Shown in pieces: positions 1 to 8,070 of a stretch of 62,468 nucleotides of DNA. How positions within the stretch are numbered: position 1 is the stretch's first letter; each line of letters begins with the position of its first letter. The position numbers and the translations under genes were made by a program. This DNA is from Hyphomicrobiales bacterium (lineage in GTDB: Bacteria > Pseudomonadota > Alphaproteobacteria > Rhizobiales > Rhizobiaceae). The notes beneath the pieces were generated by a model, which was not told where the DNA came from, ran no database searches, and worked only from the letters and a program-made list of their open reading frames with translations. The stretch spans positions 1 through 62,468 of the forward strand of contig RXJA01000076.1 of the NCBI GenBank assembly GCA_003963455.1, written 5' to 3'.

Positions 1-92
1 GGCGCAAAGGCCGAAACCCGTTCGCTGAAGCTCTATCACCTGCACACCGGCGAAAAGGCCGAGATCGTCTACAAGCGCAACGGCCGCTACGA
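1..92. repeat. Terminal direct repeat, left copy
   Basis: These 92 bases recur without a mismatch at 62377-62468, the right end of the window. The repeat lies inside the DUF882 coding region and the reading frame passes through it correctly when right end is joined to left end. This is what a circular molecule (or one unit of a tandem array) looks like when a contig is cut open with some overlap. Confidence 0.95.
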
Positions 93-1683
93 TCGGGAAG
101 GCTTGCGCAAGATCAACATCATCCTGCGCGACTGGCGCCGCAACGAGCCGACCAAGATGGATCCGAAGCTGCTCGATCTGGTGTGGGAAGCCTACCGGGA
201 GAGCGGCGCGACGGACTATATCCAGGTCGTCTGCGGCTACCGCTCGCCGGCGACCAATGCGATGCTGCGCAGCCGCAGCCGCGGTGTCGCCAAGGAAAGC
301 CAGCACATGCTCGGCAAGGCGATAGACTTCTATATTCCCGGCGTGCCGCTGAAGAAGCTGCGCAACATCGGCCTCAAGATGCAGGGCGGCGGCGTCGGCT
401 ATTATCCGAGGTCCGGCTCGCCGTTCGTCCACATGGATGTCGGCAATGTGCGCCACTGGCCGGGCATCAGCCGGCAGGAGCTGGTCAGCCTGTTCCCGAA
501 CGGCAAGACGCTGCATGTGCCGAGCGACGGCCGGCCGCTGCCGGGCTATGAGCAGGCAATGGCCGCCTACAAGGCGCGCAAGGGCGCCGGCACGCCCAAT
601 ATCGAGCTGGCCAGCGCCGGTGGCTCGAGCAGGCGGTCGGGCGGATTGCTTGCCGCCTTCTTCGGCGGAGGCGGAAGTGACGAGGCTGACGACAGCGCCG
701 ATGTCGCGAGCGCCGAACCCGCGTCCAAGCCGAAGGCTGTGAAGCCGGCTGCAACGGCCAAGAGCAGCAACCTGCCGAGCATTGCGGTCGTTGCGCCGCA
801 AGACGCCAAGCGCGCCAACATCCCGCAGATCGCGGATGACAGCACCGACGATTCGCAGCAACTGCGGCAGGGCACGCCTGAAACGATCCTCGCCGCCTTG
901 CCGCCGAAAGAGATTCCGCTGCCTGCTTTCGCGCCGAGGCCGAAAGTCAGCGAGCCCCAAACCCCGGACACCAGCTTAACAGGGTCGGTAGAGGCTGCCG
1001 CTACTAAGCAGACCGTGACTGCAATCAGTGCGACGGCAGATTCGGGGCAGTTGGCGTTCGACTATAGCTTTTTGCCGACTCAGCGCCCCGATGACTCATC
1101 GTCCGCTAGCTCTATGCCACAAGACGAACACGGGTTGGTGGCGGTAGCACACACTCGTAACCCCATAGAGGCCGCTCTCTATCCGGCGCTGCCGTCGGCC
1201 GGTTCGAGCGACGTCAAAGGTGTGATAGGCCAAATCGGCGCAGCAAGAGACGACTATCAGGTTGCCTCGTTGCCGGAGCGGCGCTCGGAATTCAAAGTGC
1301 CGATCGGCGTCGATGCGGCGTCGCCGCGCGACCCGACGGCTGCCCAGCCGACCACCTCCGATCCCGCGCTGGCAGTCGGTTCAGCCGTCAAAACGACACC
1401 CAAGGAATCGAGAGCCACTGCCAACGACCCTCAACATAGTCAAAAGGCAATGGTGCTTGCCTACGTGCCGCAAGCCGCACGCTGGGCGCTGAGCAACGAC
1501 CAGAACATCGCCACCGTCTCCAGCGCAACCACAGCACCACGTTACGCCTACAACATTGTGCATACGCCACCGACCGAAGTCTACACGGCAGGCTTCCAGC
1601 CCGAAAGTCAGACATTGGACGCCAACCGGTTTACGGGAAATGCCGTCCGGTTTCTGGCGGTCGCCCGCTTCCAAACAAGGTAA
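1..1683 (+). CDS. DUF882 (YcbK-like, peptidase M15 fold) exported protein, main part
   Basis: This is the 3' part (560 codons) of a DUF882 protein. The frame is open from base 1, and its 5' end with start codon and signal peptide is at 62308 at the other end of the window; joined, the protein is 583 residues. The first third carries the conserved M15-like core: the SRG-VAKESQHMLGKAIDFY stretch with the H and D metal ligands, then GGGVGYYPRSGSPFVHMDVG with the second histidine. Members are predicted periplasmic peptidases acting on peptidoglycan cross-links. After about residue 190 the protein becomes a long low-complexity Ala/Ser/Pro/Thr tail with no visible domain, typical of rhizobial members. 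It lies upstream of and convergent with the BTLCP gene. Family assignment is firm; the peptidase activity is inferred. Confidence 0.9.
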   Translation, partial: GAKAETRSLKLYHLHTGEKAEIVYKRNGRYDREGLRKINIILRDWRRNEPTKMDPKLLDLVWEAYRESGATDYIQVVCGYRSPATNAMLRSRSRGVAKESQHMLGKAIDFYIPGVPLKKLRNIGLKMQGGGVGYYPRSGSPFVHMDVGNVRHWPGISRQELVSLFPNGKTLHVPSDGRPLPGYEQAMAAYKARKGAGTPNIELASAGGSSRRSGGLLAAFFGGGGSDEADDSADVASAEPASKPKAVKPAATAKSSNLPSIAVVAPQDAKRANIPQIADDSTDDSQQLRQGTPETILAALPPKEIPLPAFAPRPKVSEPQTPDTSLTGSVEAAATKQTVTAISATADSGQLAFDYSFLPTQRPDDSSSASSMPQDEHGLVAVAHTRNPIEAALYPALPSAGSSDVKGVIGQIGAARDDYQVASLPERRSEFKVPIGVDAASPRDPTAAQPTTSDPALAVGSAVKTTPKESRATANDPQHSQKAMVLAYVPQAARWALSNDQNIATVSSATTAPRYAYNIVHTPPTEVYTAGFQPESQTLDANRFTGNAVRFLAVARFQTR

Positions 1684-1921
1684 CGGACCAACATCCAAAA
1701 CATAACGTCGTCGTTCCTTAGGATGCAACCGATGCCGTAAGTGGTACGCAGCCCAGATTCGATCGGACGGAACGGTCATGGTGGACTAAGGGAATCGATA
1801 CCCGTACTTGATCGAAACAGGGAACTCGGCCAGGCGCTTACCATCGGAATCCGAAAGGCGCGGTGGGTACCGCTCAAGGGGTCCGAGTGCGGATGGACGC
1901 CGAATATCTCAAGGGGTATCG

Positions 1922-2536
1922 CTATTGCACTGCGCCGACCAGCACCTGTTGCTCTTCCCGGATCGAAACCCAGCGGCCGGTGTTGTCGATCGCCTGCCGC
2001 TTGAGATAGCGATAGACGGTCTCGTCCCAGGCTTTGACATCGTCGGTTAGGTTATCGAGGATGTAGTCGCCCTTGTCAGTGCGAACGGTCAGCACCGCAT
2101 GGCCTTCGCCCTCCGGCTTGCGCACAACGGTGATCAGGAGATCGGCAAGCGACACGCCCATGCGATTGAGCTTGCGTCGCTTTTCCAGCACATAGTCCTC
2201 GCAGTCACCGACACCCTTGTCGGGATAGGCCCAGACCTCATCCTTGCCGTAGATATCCAAGTCGCTCATCGGCTTGACGGCGGCATTGACCTTTCTGGTG
2301 ACGCTGTTCAGTTCGCGCCAGAGCGCATCTGTCATCTTGGCGGGCGCCAACTCGGTCGGGCGGATCGAGCATTCGGCCGGATTGGCTTTGCAGAAATCGT
2401 AATGGCCGATGGGTTGCGACGTTAGGCCACCGGTCGCCATCGCCCCGGCCGTCGCCGGCGCCGCCCAGAATCCAAAAATTGCAAACCCTGCGACCGCGCA
2501 CAAGCGCAGCGTCCGTGCCATCGGTGAAGGAAGCAT
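1922..2536 (-). CDS. Transglutaminase-like cysteine peptidase (BTLCP family), copy 1
   Basis: A 204-residue exported protein. After an N-terminal hydrophobic signal ending near APATA it has the BTLCP core: GDCEDYVLEKRR with the catalytic Cys, GEGHAVLTVRT with the catalytic His and YILDNLTDD with the Asp. BTLCP proteins (formerly DUF920) are periplasmic cysteine peptidases of proteobacteria; in other species relatives process surface adhesins together with a membrane-bound receptor, but no such partner is seen here. A second copy of the same family lies at 59864, only a few kb away if the molecule is circular, with the same GDCEDYVLEKRR and GEGHAVLTVRT blocks. Start ATG at 2536 is preceded by GGGGACG; an internal ATG at 2521 is an alternative. 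Substrate unknown. Confidence 0.88.
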   Translation of the reverse strand: MLPSPMARTLRLCAVAGFAIFGFWAAPATAGAMATGGLTSQPIGHYDFCKANPAECSIRPTELAPAKMTDALWRELNSVTRKVNAAVKPMSDLDIYGKDEVWAYPDKGVGDCEDYVLEKRRKLNRMGVSLADLLITVVRKPEGEGHAVLTVRTDKGDYILDNLTDDVKAWDETVYRYLKRQAIDNTGRWVSIREEQQVLVGAVQ

Positions 2537-2738
2537 CGTCCCCGTTCGCCCTTGTTGTTAACGAAACGTTAAGGGCGATTTACGGTCGGTGTCAATTTTG
2601 ATGTCGAACAGACTTTCGGCATGGTTACTCGTACAACCGTTCTGGTTGCACATTGCGTCTTCACGTGAAGCCACCTGATGTGAGATGGTGGCTATCTTGG
2701 CGATTCCCAATTGGAGGGGGAAGCCGGGCTGCCTTTTC

Positions 2739-3392
2739 TCACCAACGAGCCAAAAGGTTCGCGCTAACGGCGCCGATCACGGCCAAGCCTGCTATGGCGA
2801 TCGAATACCAGGTGGCGACAAAGAGTGGAGAATCATCGGTGCATTGTGCCGCGTAGAGCGTAGCGGCGATCGCCCCCGCAAATATTCCACATACTGCGCC
2901 AGATAAGGTTCGGCGCACCGGCGCACCGTGGCGCAGCACTGCCAGGAAAATAGCCAGGGGACCGATGCCGATCAGCGGTATGTAGGTCAGGCAAACCATA
3001 CTGTTTTTGCCTATTGTCCGGGCCGTCCAAAGACCGGGAGGAAGGATGAAAAGTTCGACGACCACTGCAATGGCAAGGAGCGTGGGAGCGACTGCCAGGA
3101 ACGGTATTGCTTTTCTCCATTGGCCGTCCGGACGAGAAAGCGCCCGAGCAGGGATGAACGCCCCGACGGCGAGTGATATCGTCACAACGAACTTGAAGAC
3201 AAAGCGCGGCGTCTGAACCGCAGCCGCAAAATCCGGACGAAGTCCAAGCGTCGCGAAAAAGACGATCACCGCGACCGCAATCGCTAGCACTACCGCACCC
3301 GCCCAAACATACGCGAACTGCATCCCAGGCTGCTTCGTGTCTGCGACCAGGGCCTTGATGAGGTAGTCCGTATTCACGTCAGTCGAGCCCAA
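2739..3392 (-). CDS. NrsF/DUF1109-type inner-membrane anti-sigma factor, apparently orphan
   Basis: A 217-residue protein with six hydrophobic segments, matching the NrsF (DUF1109) family that holds an ECF sigma factor at the membrane and releases it under oxidative or metal stress (Caulobacter SigF-NrsF). Cysteines within the membrane part (NSMVCLTYIPL, GAVCGIF, YAAQCTDD) fit the family's proposed sensing residues. Family members usually begin close to NTDYLIKALVADT, so the GTG at 3377 is as plausible a start as the TTG at 3392; only the TTG has a purine-rich AGAGG about 10 bases upstream. The sigma factor gene normally sits immediately upstream on the same strand; here that place (3393-3772) holds no recognisable sigma gene, so the protein is either an orphan or acts on a sigma factor encoded elsewhere. 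Confidence 0.8.
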   Translation of the reverse strand: MGSTDVNTDYLIKALVADTKQPGMQFAYVWAGAVVLAIAVAVIVFFATLGLRPDFAAAVQTPRFVFKFVVTISLAVGAFIPARALSRPDGQWRKAIPFLAVAPTLLAIAVVVELFILPPGLWTARTIGKNSMVCLTYIPLIGIGPLAIFLAVLRHGAPVRRTLSGAVCGIFAGAIAATLYAAQCTDDSPLFVATWYSIAIAGLAVIGAVSANLLARW

Positions 3393-3772
3393 GCGTTGGC
3401 AACCTCTTCGGGCAAATTCAAAGAGCGACTTCCTTTAACCCCAATAAGGCCGCCTCTTCCAAATTCGATCCAAGGCGCATCCTTGTTACATCAATCGCCA
3501 CATTTCCCGCCAGTCCTATTGCCGTTTTTTTGCCTCACAACACGAGCAATGCCGGTCGGGTGCCACCATCGTCGCTTGGTGGAGCGGCGACAGCTACCGA
3601 CGCCACATGAAAAATTTCGGTGTGAAATCTTAGATCGCCGCACTCGGAACTTACTGCTGCCCCATTGCGGAAAGATCGACTTCGTTGACTCGATACGCCG
3701 CGACGGGCAAATGTCACGGCCCAACAAAAAAGCGTAAGCCGTTCCGCTCCGGGGAAGAAGCAACCTTTCTGA
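3393..3772. other. Intergenic region between nrsF-like gene and M23 peptidase
   Basis: About 380 bases between two divergent genes. Short open frames exist on both strands but their translations are rich in Arg/Pro/Ser and resemble no protein family. The expected ECF sigma factor is not here. The region probably holds the two divergent promoters; I could not pick a convincing -35/-10 pair. Confidence 0.5.
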
Positions 3773-5746
3773 ATGAACGACAGGATCGACATCTTGGCTG
3801 CGCTCGGCAACGAGCCTCCCCTGGTCGCGGATGGCCTCAGCCGTGTGCCAGACCGGCGCGAGATTTCGGCGCGCTGGCTTTCGGGCACCTTCCTGACCGG
3901 CGTGACCTCGAGCGTGCTGATGGGCGTAGCCTTGTTTGCAGCGCTGGATGGGCGGCAGCAGTTGGCGACGCCTCCGGAGATCGCAGAGCTGGCTCACCTC
4001 GAAAACGGCGGCGATTCAGGTGAAAGCGCCAAAACGACCAGGTTGGTAGCACTGCGCCAGATCGCCAAGGCGAAGGATCGCCGCCACTTGGAAGTGTCGA
4101 TGGTGACCAAAGCTGGCGACCGCGACGTCATACACATGATGCCCTTTGTGCGGATCAAGATGGCGCTTGCCGGTCGAACGACCGACCGACCCTACCCTCC
4201 CTTCGACGCGATGCAGGTGTTTGGTAGTGACAGCGACGATACCACCCAACAGCCGGCCACCACTGCGATCGCCGGGCAGATCTATGGTGCGAAGGTCGAA
4301 AGCGAGATGTCGCTCAAGACCGTTGAGTTTCCTATCGGGACGGCATCCTTCGACGAAAAGAGCGACCTTTCCACCGTCGAGGTGGAAAAGGCAGTACGCG
4401 AGGCGAGCACGGGCCTTGGCGACGGTGCCGTCCAGGTCGCCTCGCTGCACTATGTCGACCCGCAGCGATTCGGCGATGTCATCGGCGCAACCATGACCGG
4501 CTCCTATGACGTCAAGATCACGCCGGAGAATGTCTCTGTGGCGCTGCGCGCGGTGGCCGACCAGACGCCAGGGTTTGCCGAAGAAATCATCCCTTTCACC
4601 AAGGATATGGACATCGCCGAGGCCTTTGCTGATTCGGGCTACGCCGGCCAAGACGCCACCGGCATGGCCGAGGCGATCTCCAAATTGCTCAATGCGACGG
4701 CACTCAAGGCGGGAACTGTGCTACGCGTCGGCCTCGAGATGCGCGGTGATGCTGCCCGGGTCGTTCGCACCAGCGTTTATGACCGCACCACCCACATCGT
4801 GACCATCGCGCTCGACGATCATGATCAATATGTCCCGGCGCAGGAGCCAGAGCCCAACCCCGGATTGCTGACGGCATTCGATGACTCACCGCCAATAGTA
4901 GTGCGCGGAAACCTGCCAAACATTTATGACGGCATTTACCGCGCCGCCTATTCCTACGGCATGTCTCAGAAGATGACCAAGCAGTTGGTCAAGCTGCTGG
5001 CGGCCGATGTCGACTTCCAATCGCGGCTTAGCCCTTCGGATCAGCTGGAGGTGCTCTTTTCGCAGCCGGACGAGAATGATCAGGCCTCCGACGAATCGGA
5101 ACTGCTCTATGTCTCGTCGACATTTGGCGGACAGACCCGGAACCTCTACCGCTTTCAGATGCAGGACGGCAGCACCGACTATTTCGACGAGAACGGCAGC
5201 AACGGGAAACAATTCCTGCTGCGCAAGCCGGTTCCGAATGGTCGTTTTACGTCCGGCTTCGGTGGGCGGGTGCATCCTGTTCTTGGCTATTACAAGATGC
5301 ATACCGGGGTGGATTGGGCTGCGCCTTCGGGCACACCAATCATCGCCGCCGGCAACGGCGTCGTCGAGAAGGCCGGATGGGCCGGAGGGTATGGCAAGCA
5401 GACTGTCATTCAGCACGCCAACGGGTATCAGACAACCTATAATCATCAAAGCAGGATTGCAGACGGGGTAAAGCCTGGCGCCCGGATCAGGCAGGGCCAG
5501 GTCATTGGCTATGTTGGATCGACCGGGCTATCGACAGGCAACCACCTACACTTCGAAATCGCCGTCAACGGCGCCAAGGTCGACCCAATGCGCGTCCGGT
5601 TGCCGGTCGGTAAAATGCTCAAGGGCGATGAACTCGTAGCTTTCGAGCGGGAGCGCGAGCGTATTGACGATTTGCTCAAGCAGGAGAAGAGCAGCGCGGT
5701 GAATGTCGCGGCAGCTAAGGTCGATGGCTGCCCGGATATCTGCTGA
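3773..5746 (+). CDS. M23 family metallopeptidase (membrane-anchored murein endopeptidase)
   Basis: A 657-residue protein with a cytoplasmic N-terminus, one membrane segment at about residues 40-60 (LTGVTSSVLMGVALFAAL), a long middle region of the type seen in rhizobial M23 proteins, and a C-terminal LytM/M23 domain. The zinc and catalytic motifs are intact: GGRVHPVLGYYKMHTGVDW (H-x3-D) and STGNHLHFEIAVNG (HLH). Such proteins cut peptide cross-links in the murein during growth or division. A coiled-coil-like charged stretch follows (FERERERIDDLLKQ) and the protein ends in a Cys-containing CPDIC tail. The start is an ATG shortly after a weak purine stretch. It is a likely paralogue of a chromosomal envelope gene rather than a copper protein. 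Confidence 0.88.
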   Translation: MNDRIDILAALGNEPPLVADGLSRVPDRREISARWLSGTFLTGVTSSVLMGVALFAALDGRQQLATPPEIAELAHLENGGDSGESAKTTRLVALRQIAKAKDRRHLEVSMVTKAGDRDVIHMMPFVRIKMALAGRTTDRPYPPFDAMQVFGSDSDDTTQQPATTAIAGQIYGAKVESEMSLKTVEFPIGTASFDEKSDLSTVEVEKAVREASTGLGDGAVQVASLHYVDPQRFGDVIGATMTGSYDVKITPENVSVALRAVADQTPGFAEEIIPFTKDMDIAEAFADSGYAGQDATGMAEAISKLLNATALKAGTVLRVGLEMRGDAARVVRTSVYDRTTHIVTIALDDHDQYVPAQEPEPNPGLLTAFDDSPPIVVRGNLPNIYDGIYRAAYSYGMSQKMTKQLVKLLAADVDFQSRLSPSDQLEVLFSQPDENDQASDESELLYVSSTFGGQTRNLYRFQMQDGSTDYFDENGSNGKQFLLRKPVPNGRFTSGFGGRVHPVLGYYKMHTGVDWAAPSGTPIIAAGNGVVEKAGWAGGYGKQTVIQHANGYQTTYNHQSRIADGVKPGARIRQGQVIGYVGSTGLSTGNHLHFEIAVNGAKVDPMRVRLPVGKMLKGDELVAFERERERIDDLLKQEKSSAVNVAAAKVDGCPDIC

Positions 5747-5864
5747 CGCTTCTGTCCGCGGCATCCTCCCTTCGGAAGCAGAAGAAGTTCGGACCACGGA
5801 ACGGACTGTCGAGGGAACAAAACCGAGCATCGCCAGTTAGCCGCGACAGAAGGCTAACAGGAAC

Positions 5865-6215
5865 GTGCGGACCCTTATAACCTTTCGGCAGGCAAACATT
5901 CTCCTCATGGCGCTCGTGAGCATTGCCGTGATGCTGGCGGTTGTAGCCTCTCTTCGCCACGACGACACCGCACGTCTGCCGATCGCAAGTACTGTCTATG
6001 CCGAAAAAGCCAGCATCTTTTCGGGAGCTGGATGCCGTACAGACGTTGGGGGCGGCAGCTGTTGTGCTTCCCTTCATTGCTCAAGCGGAATTCCTTCCGA
6101 CAATCCAACTTCGCAATTGCCGCGGCAGACATCAGTATCAATGGCCGACCTGGGGCACAGTCTTGCCTTCCACGCTTGGGGTCGTTTGGAAAGACCACCA
6201 AAGGCAAAGACGTGA
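5865..6215 (+). CDS. Small exported Cys-rich protein with ERPPKA tail (copper-island hypothetical)
   Basis: A 116-residue protein starting at a GTG preceded by CAGGAAC. It has a hydrophobic N-terminal segment (NILLMALVSIAVMLAVVASL), a short Cys cluster in the mature part (GAGCRTDVGGGSCCASLHC) and the C-terminal motif LERPPKAKT. Four other small exported proteins in this window have the same layout and most end in RPP(K/R), see 14189, 15363, 40838 and 55199. The layout recalls DUF2946-like periplasmic proteins found near copper-resistance genes, but I cannot confirm membership. It lies directly upstream of the DUF305 and Csp genes on the same strand, so a role in copper handling in the periplasm is inferred from context only. 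Confidence 0.6.
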   Translation: MRTLITFRQANILLMALVSIAVMLAVVASLRHDDTARLPIASTVYAEKASIFSGAGCRTDVGGGSCCASLHCSSGIPSDNPTSQLPRQTSVSMADLGHSLAFHAWGRLERPPKAKT

Positions 6216-6300
6216 TCTTCAGAGTTGGCAACTCTGCATCGTAAGCAGCCTTGCTCTGCGGGCGGCCATACTGAAACATTCACATCCAGGAGAAAGACCC

Positions 6301-6732
6301 ATGCGCAACGTCACGTTCATTCTTGCTGCGACAATTGTCCTAGCCGGAGCAAACTCGGTCGCCTTTGGTCAGGAAAGCACAGCGACCGCATCTCCACTGC
6401 CGGAACAATGCCGGCAAGCCGATCAGATGGCAATGTCTTCAGGCGACATGCCGAAAATGGATATGTCCGGCATGGATGAAAGCCATCAGGCTTACATGTC
6501 GGCGATGACGAAAATGGATCCGGCAATGATGGAAGGGATCAAGGCGAAGGACCCCGACGTCGCCTTCATATGTGGGATGATCGCCCATCATCAGGGCGCT
6601 ATCGACATGGCTGAGGTAGAGCTGAAGTACGGCAACAACAGCGATGCAAAGGAAAAGGCACAAAAGGTCATCACCGCCCAAAAGCAGGAAATCAAGGACT
6701 TTACGAAGTGGCTTGAGGCGCACGCAAAGTAG
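6301..6732 (+). CDS. DUF305 family exported protein
   Basis: A 143-residue protein. The ATG at 6301 follows AGGAGAAAGACCC, a strong ribosome binding site; the open frame extends upstream but without support. A signal peptide (MRNVTFILAATIVLAGANSVAFG) is followed by a Met-rich segment (MAMSSGDMPKMDMSGM) and the DUF305 signature MIAHHQGAIDMAEVELKYG in a helical domain. DUF305 proteins such as CopM are periplasmic, ferritin-like helical proteins that bind copper through His and Met and are repeatedly found in copper-resistance clusters. The gene is followed 55 bases later by the csp gene and is likely co-transcribed with it. Confidence 0.88.
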   Translation: MRNVTFILAATIVLAGANSVAFGQESTATASPLPEQCRQADQMAMSSGDMPKMDMSGMDESHQAYMSAMTKMDPAMMEGIKAKDPDVAFICGMIAHHQGAIDMAEVELKYGNNSDAKEKAQKVITAQKQEIKDFTKWLEAHAK

Positions 6733-6787
6733 CCATGCACCACCTCTTCCGCCGGACTGAATGATACACAATCAAAAGGACACCGCC

Positions 6788-7120
6788 GTGCATCAAGTTA
6801 GCCCAGAAATGAGAGCCTGCATCGACGAATGCCTTCGATGTTACTCGATTTGCCTTTCGACCGCGATGGGTCACTGCCTGGAAGCCGGCCGCACCCATGT
6901 CGAAAAGAAGCATTTCACTTTGATGATGAGCTGCGCCGAAATCTGCCGCACATCGGCGCACTTCATGCTGCTTGGATCGGAACATCACGCACATATCTGC
7001 GGCGAATGTGCAGAAATCTGCGCCCAATGTGCGGACGATTGCGATAGGCTCGGCAACATGCCGGAATGCGTCGAAGCCTGCCGACGCTGTGCAGAAAGTT
7101 GCCGGAAGATGGCAAGCTAG
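6788..7120 (+). CDS. csp: Four-helix-bundle copper storage protein (Csp, DUF326)
   Basis: A 110-residue Cys-rich protein with no signal peptide, so probably the cytosolic Csp3 type. At least fourteen cysteines are arranged as CxxxC, CxxC and similar pairs along amphipathic helices (ACIDECLRCYSIC, HICGECAEICAQCADDC, ECVEACRRCAESC), the pattern that lines the core of Csp proteins and binds many Cu(I) ions. I chose the GTG at 6788 because AAAGGA lies seven bases upstream; the earlier ATG at 6761 has no ribosome binding site. The stop codon TAG (7118-7120) lies inside the 8-bp target site of the IS66 copy, so the insertion spares the coding sequence but removes any original downstream context. 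Confidence 0.92.
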   Translation: MHQVSPEMRACIDECLRCYSICLSTAMGHCLEAGRTHVEKKHFTLMMSCAEICRTSAHFMLLGSEHHAHICGECAEICAQCADDCDRLGNMPECVEACRRCAESCRKMAS

Positions 7121-7123
7121 ATC
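7116..7123. repeat. IS66 target-site duplication, left
   Basis: GCTAGATC directly before the left inverted repeat; identical to 9617-9624. It contains the TAG stop of the csp gene. Confidence 0.95.
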
Positions 7124-7207
7124 GTAAGCGGTGTTTCCGGGCCACCTTTCGGGAGTGATCGCGATCTGTGAGGTTGCCGGTCCTGTATTGGGATCGGAGA
7201 TAGGCTT

Positions 7208-7648
7208 GTGTCTGGACTTGACCTTACGCTTGACCCGGATCGTCAGCCCCGGCGTTTCGAGGTGATCAACGGTGCTGGCGGCCGGCGTCACTGGTCGATG
7301 GATGATAAAGCGCGGATCGTCGCTGAGACGCTGGAACCGAACGCAATCATTTCCGAAATCGCCCGGCGTTATGGTCTCAGGCCGCAGCAGGTGTTCGCCT
7401 GGCGGCGCGAAGCGCGCAAACAGGCCGCTTCGGCGCAGCAGGAATCCCCGGCCTTCGTGCCGGCGGTGGTGACGGCGCCGCCTCCGGAAGCCGCGCCGAC
7501 GCGTCCAGCACGGGCAAGGAAGCGGGAGGCGGCCCGCGATGCTGGGGTGATCGAGCTCGAGATCGACGGCATCGCCATGCGGGTCGGCCGCGGTGCCGAC
7601 GCCAAGACGGTTGCGGCGGTGATCCGTGCGCTGAAGGCAATGTCGTGA
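7208..7648 (+). CDS. tnpA: IS66 accessory protein TnpA (orfA)
   Basis: A 146-residue protein with an N-terminal helix-turn-helix of the IS66 orf1 / transposase_8 type (HWSMDDKARIVAETLE, EIARRYGLRPQQVFAWRREARK), then a Pro/Ala linker and a short C-terminal segment. It is needed with TnpB and TnpC for IS66 transposition and probably contributes to DNA recognition. Its TGA stop overlaps the GTG start of tnpB by four bases, implying coupled translation. Confidence 0.93.
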   Translation: MSGLDLTLDPDRQPRRFEVINGAGGRRHWSMDDKARIVAETLEPNAIISEIARRYGLRPQQVFAWRREARKQAASAQQESPAFVPAVVTAPPPEAAPTRPARARKREAARDAGVIELEIDGIAMRVGRGADAKTVAAVIRALKAMS

Positions 7649-8001
7649 TCGGGCCGACAGGCGCCGTCAAGGTCATGGTGGCGACAAAGCCGGTGGACTT
7701 CCGCAAGGGTGCGGAGGGGCTGGCCGCGTTGGTGCGCGAGACGATGGGCTCCGATCCGTTCAGTGGTGCAGTCTATGTCTTCCGTGCAAAACGAACGGAT
7801 CGGATCAAGCTGATCTTCTGGGACGGCACCGGCGTCTGCCTTTATGCGAAGCGGCTGGAGGATGGCGAGTTCCGCTGGCCAAAAGTGCAGGATGGGGTGA
7901 TGCGGCTGACGGCCGCGCAGTTGTCGGCGCTGCTTGAGGGGCTTGATTGGCGGCGGGTCCATGAAGCAGGTAGGACGCGCGTTCCGGCGCAGGCAGGCTG
8001 A
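7645..8001 (+). CDS. tnpB: IS66 accessory protein TnpB (orfB)
   Basis: A 118-residue protein of the IS66 Orf2 family, recognised by KPVDFRKGAEGLAALV, the FRAKRTDRIKLIFWDGTG block and EFRWPKVQDGVMRLTAAQL. Its biochemical role is unclear, but it is required for transposition in related elements. It starts at a GTG that overlaps the end of tnpA and lies 69 bases before tnpC. Confidence 0.94.
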   Translation: MIGPTGAVKVMVATKPVDFRKGAEGLAALVRETMGSDPFSGAVYVFRAKRTDRIKLIFWDGTGVCLYAKRLEDGEFRWPKVQDGVMRLTAAQLSALLEGLDWRRVHEAGRTRVPAQAG

Positions 8002-8070
8002 TCCGCGACCAAGTGAATCAGCCTTGATTCCACTGTCGCTTGGCACCGGCGAATATGGTCTCATCCGGTC

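Noticed and set aside
3491..3997. 168-codon minus frame before the M23 gene
   Set aside because: Overlaps the 5' end of the peptidase, Arg/His-rich, no family or ribosome binding site.
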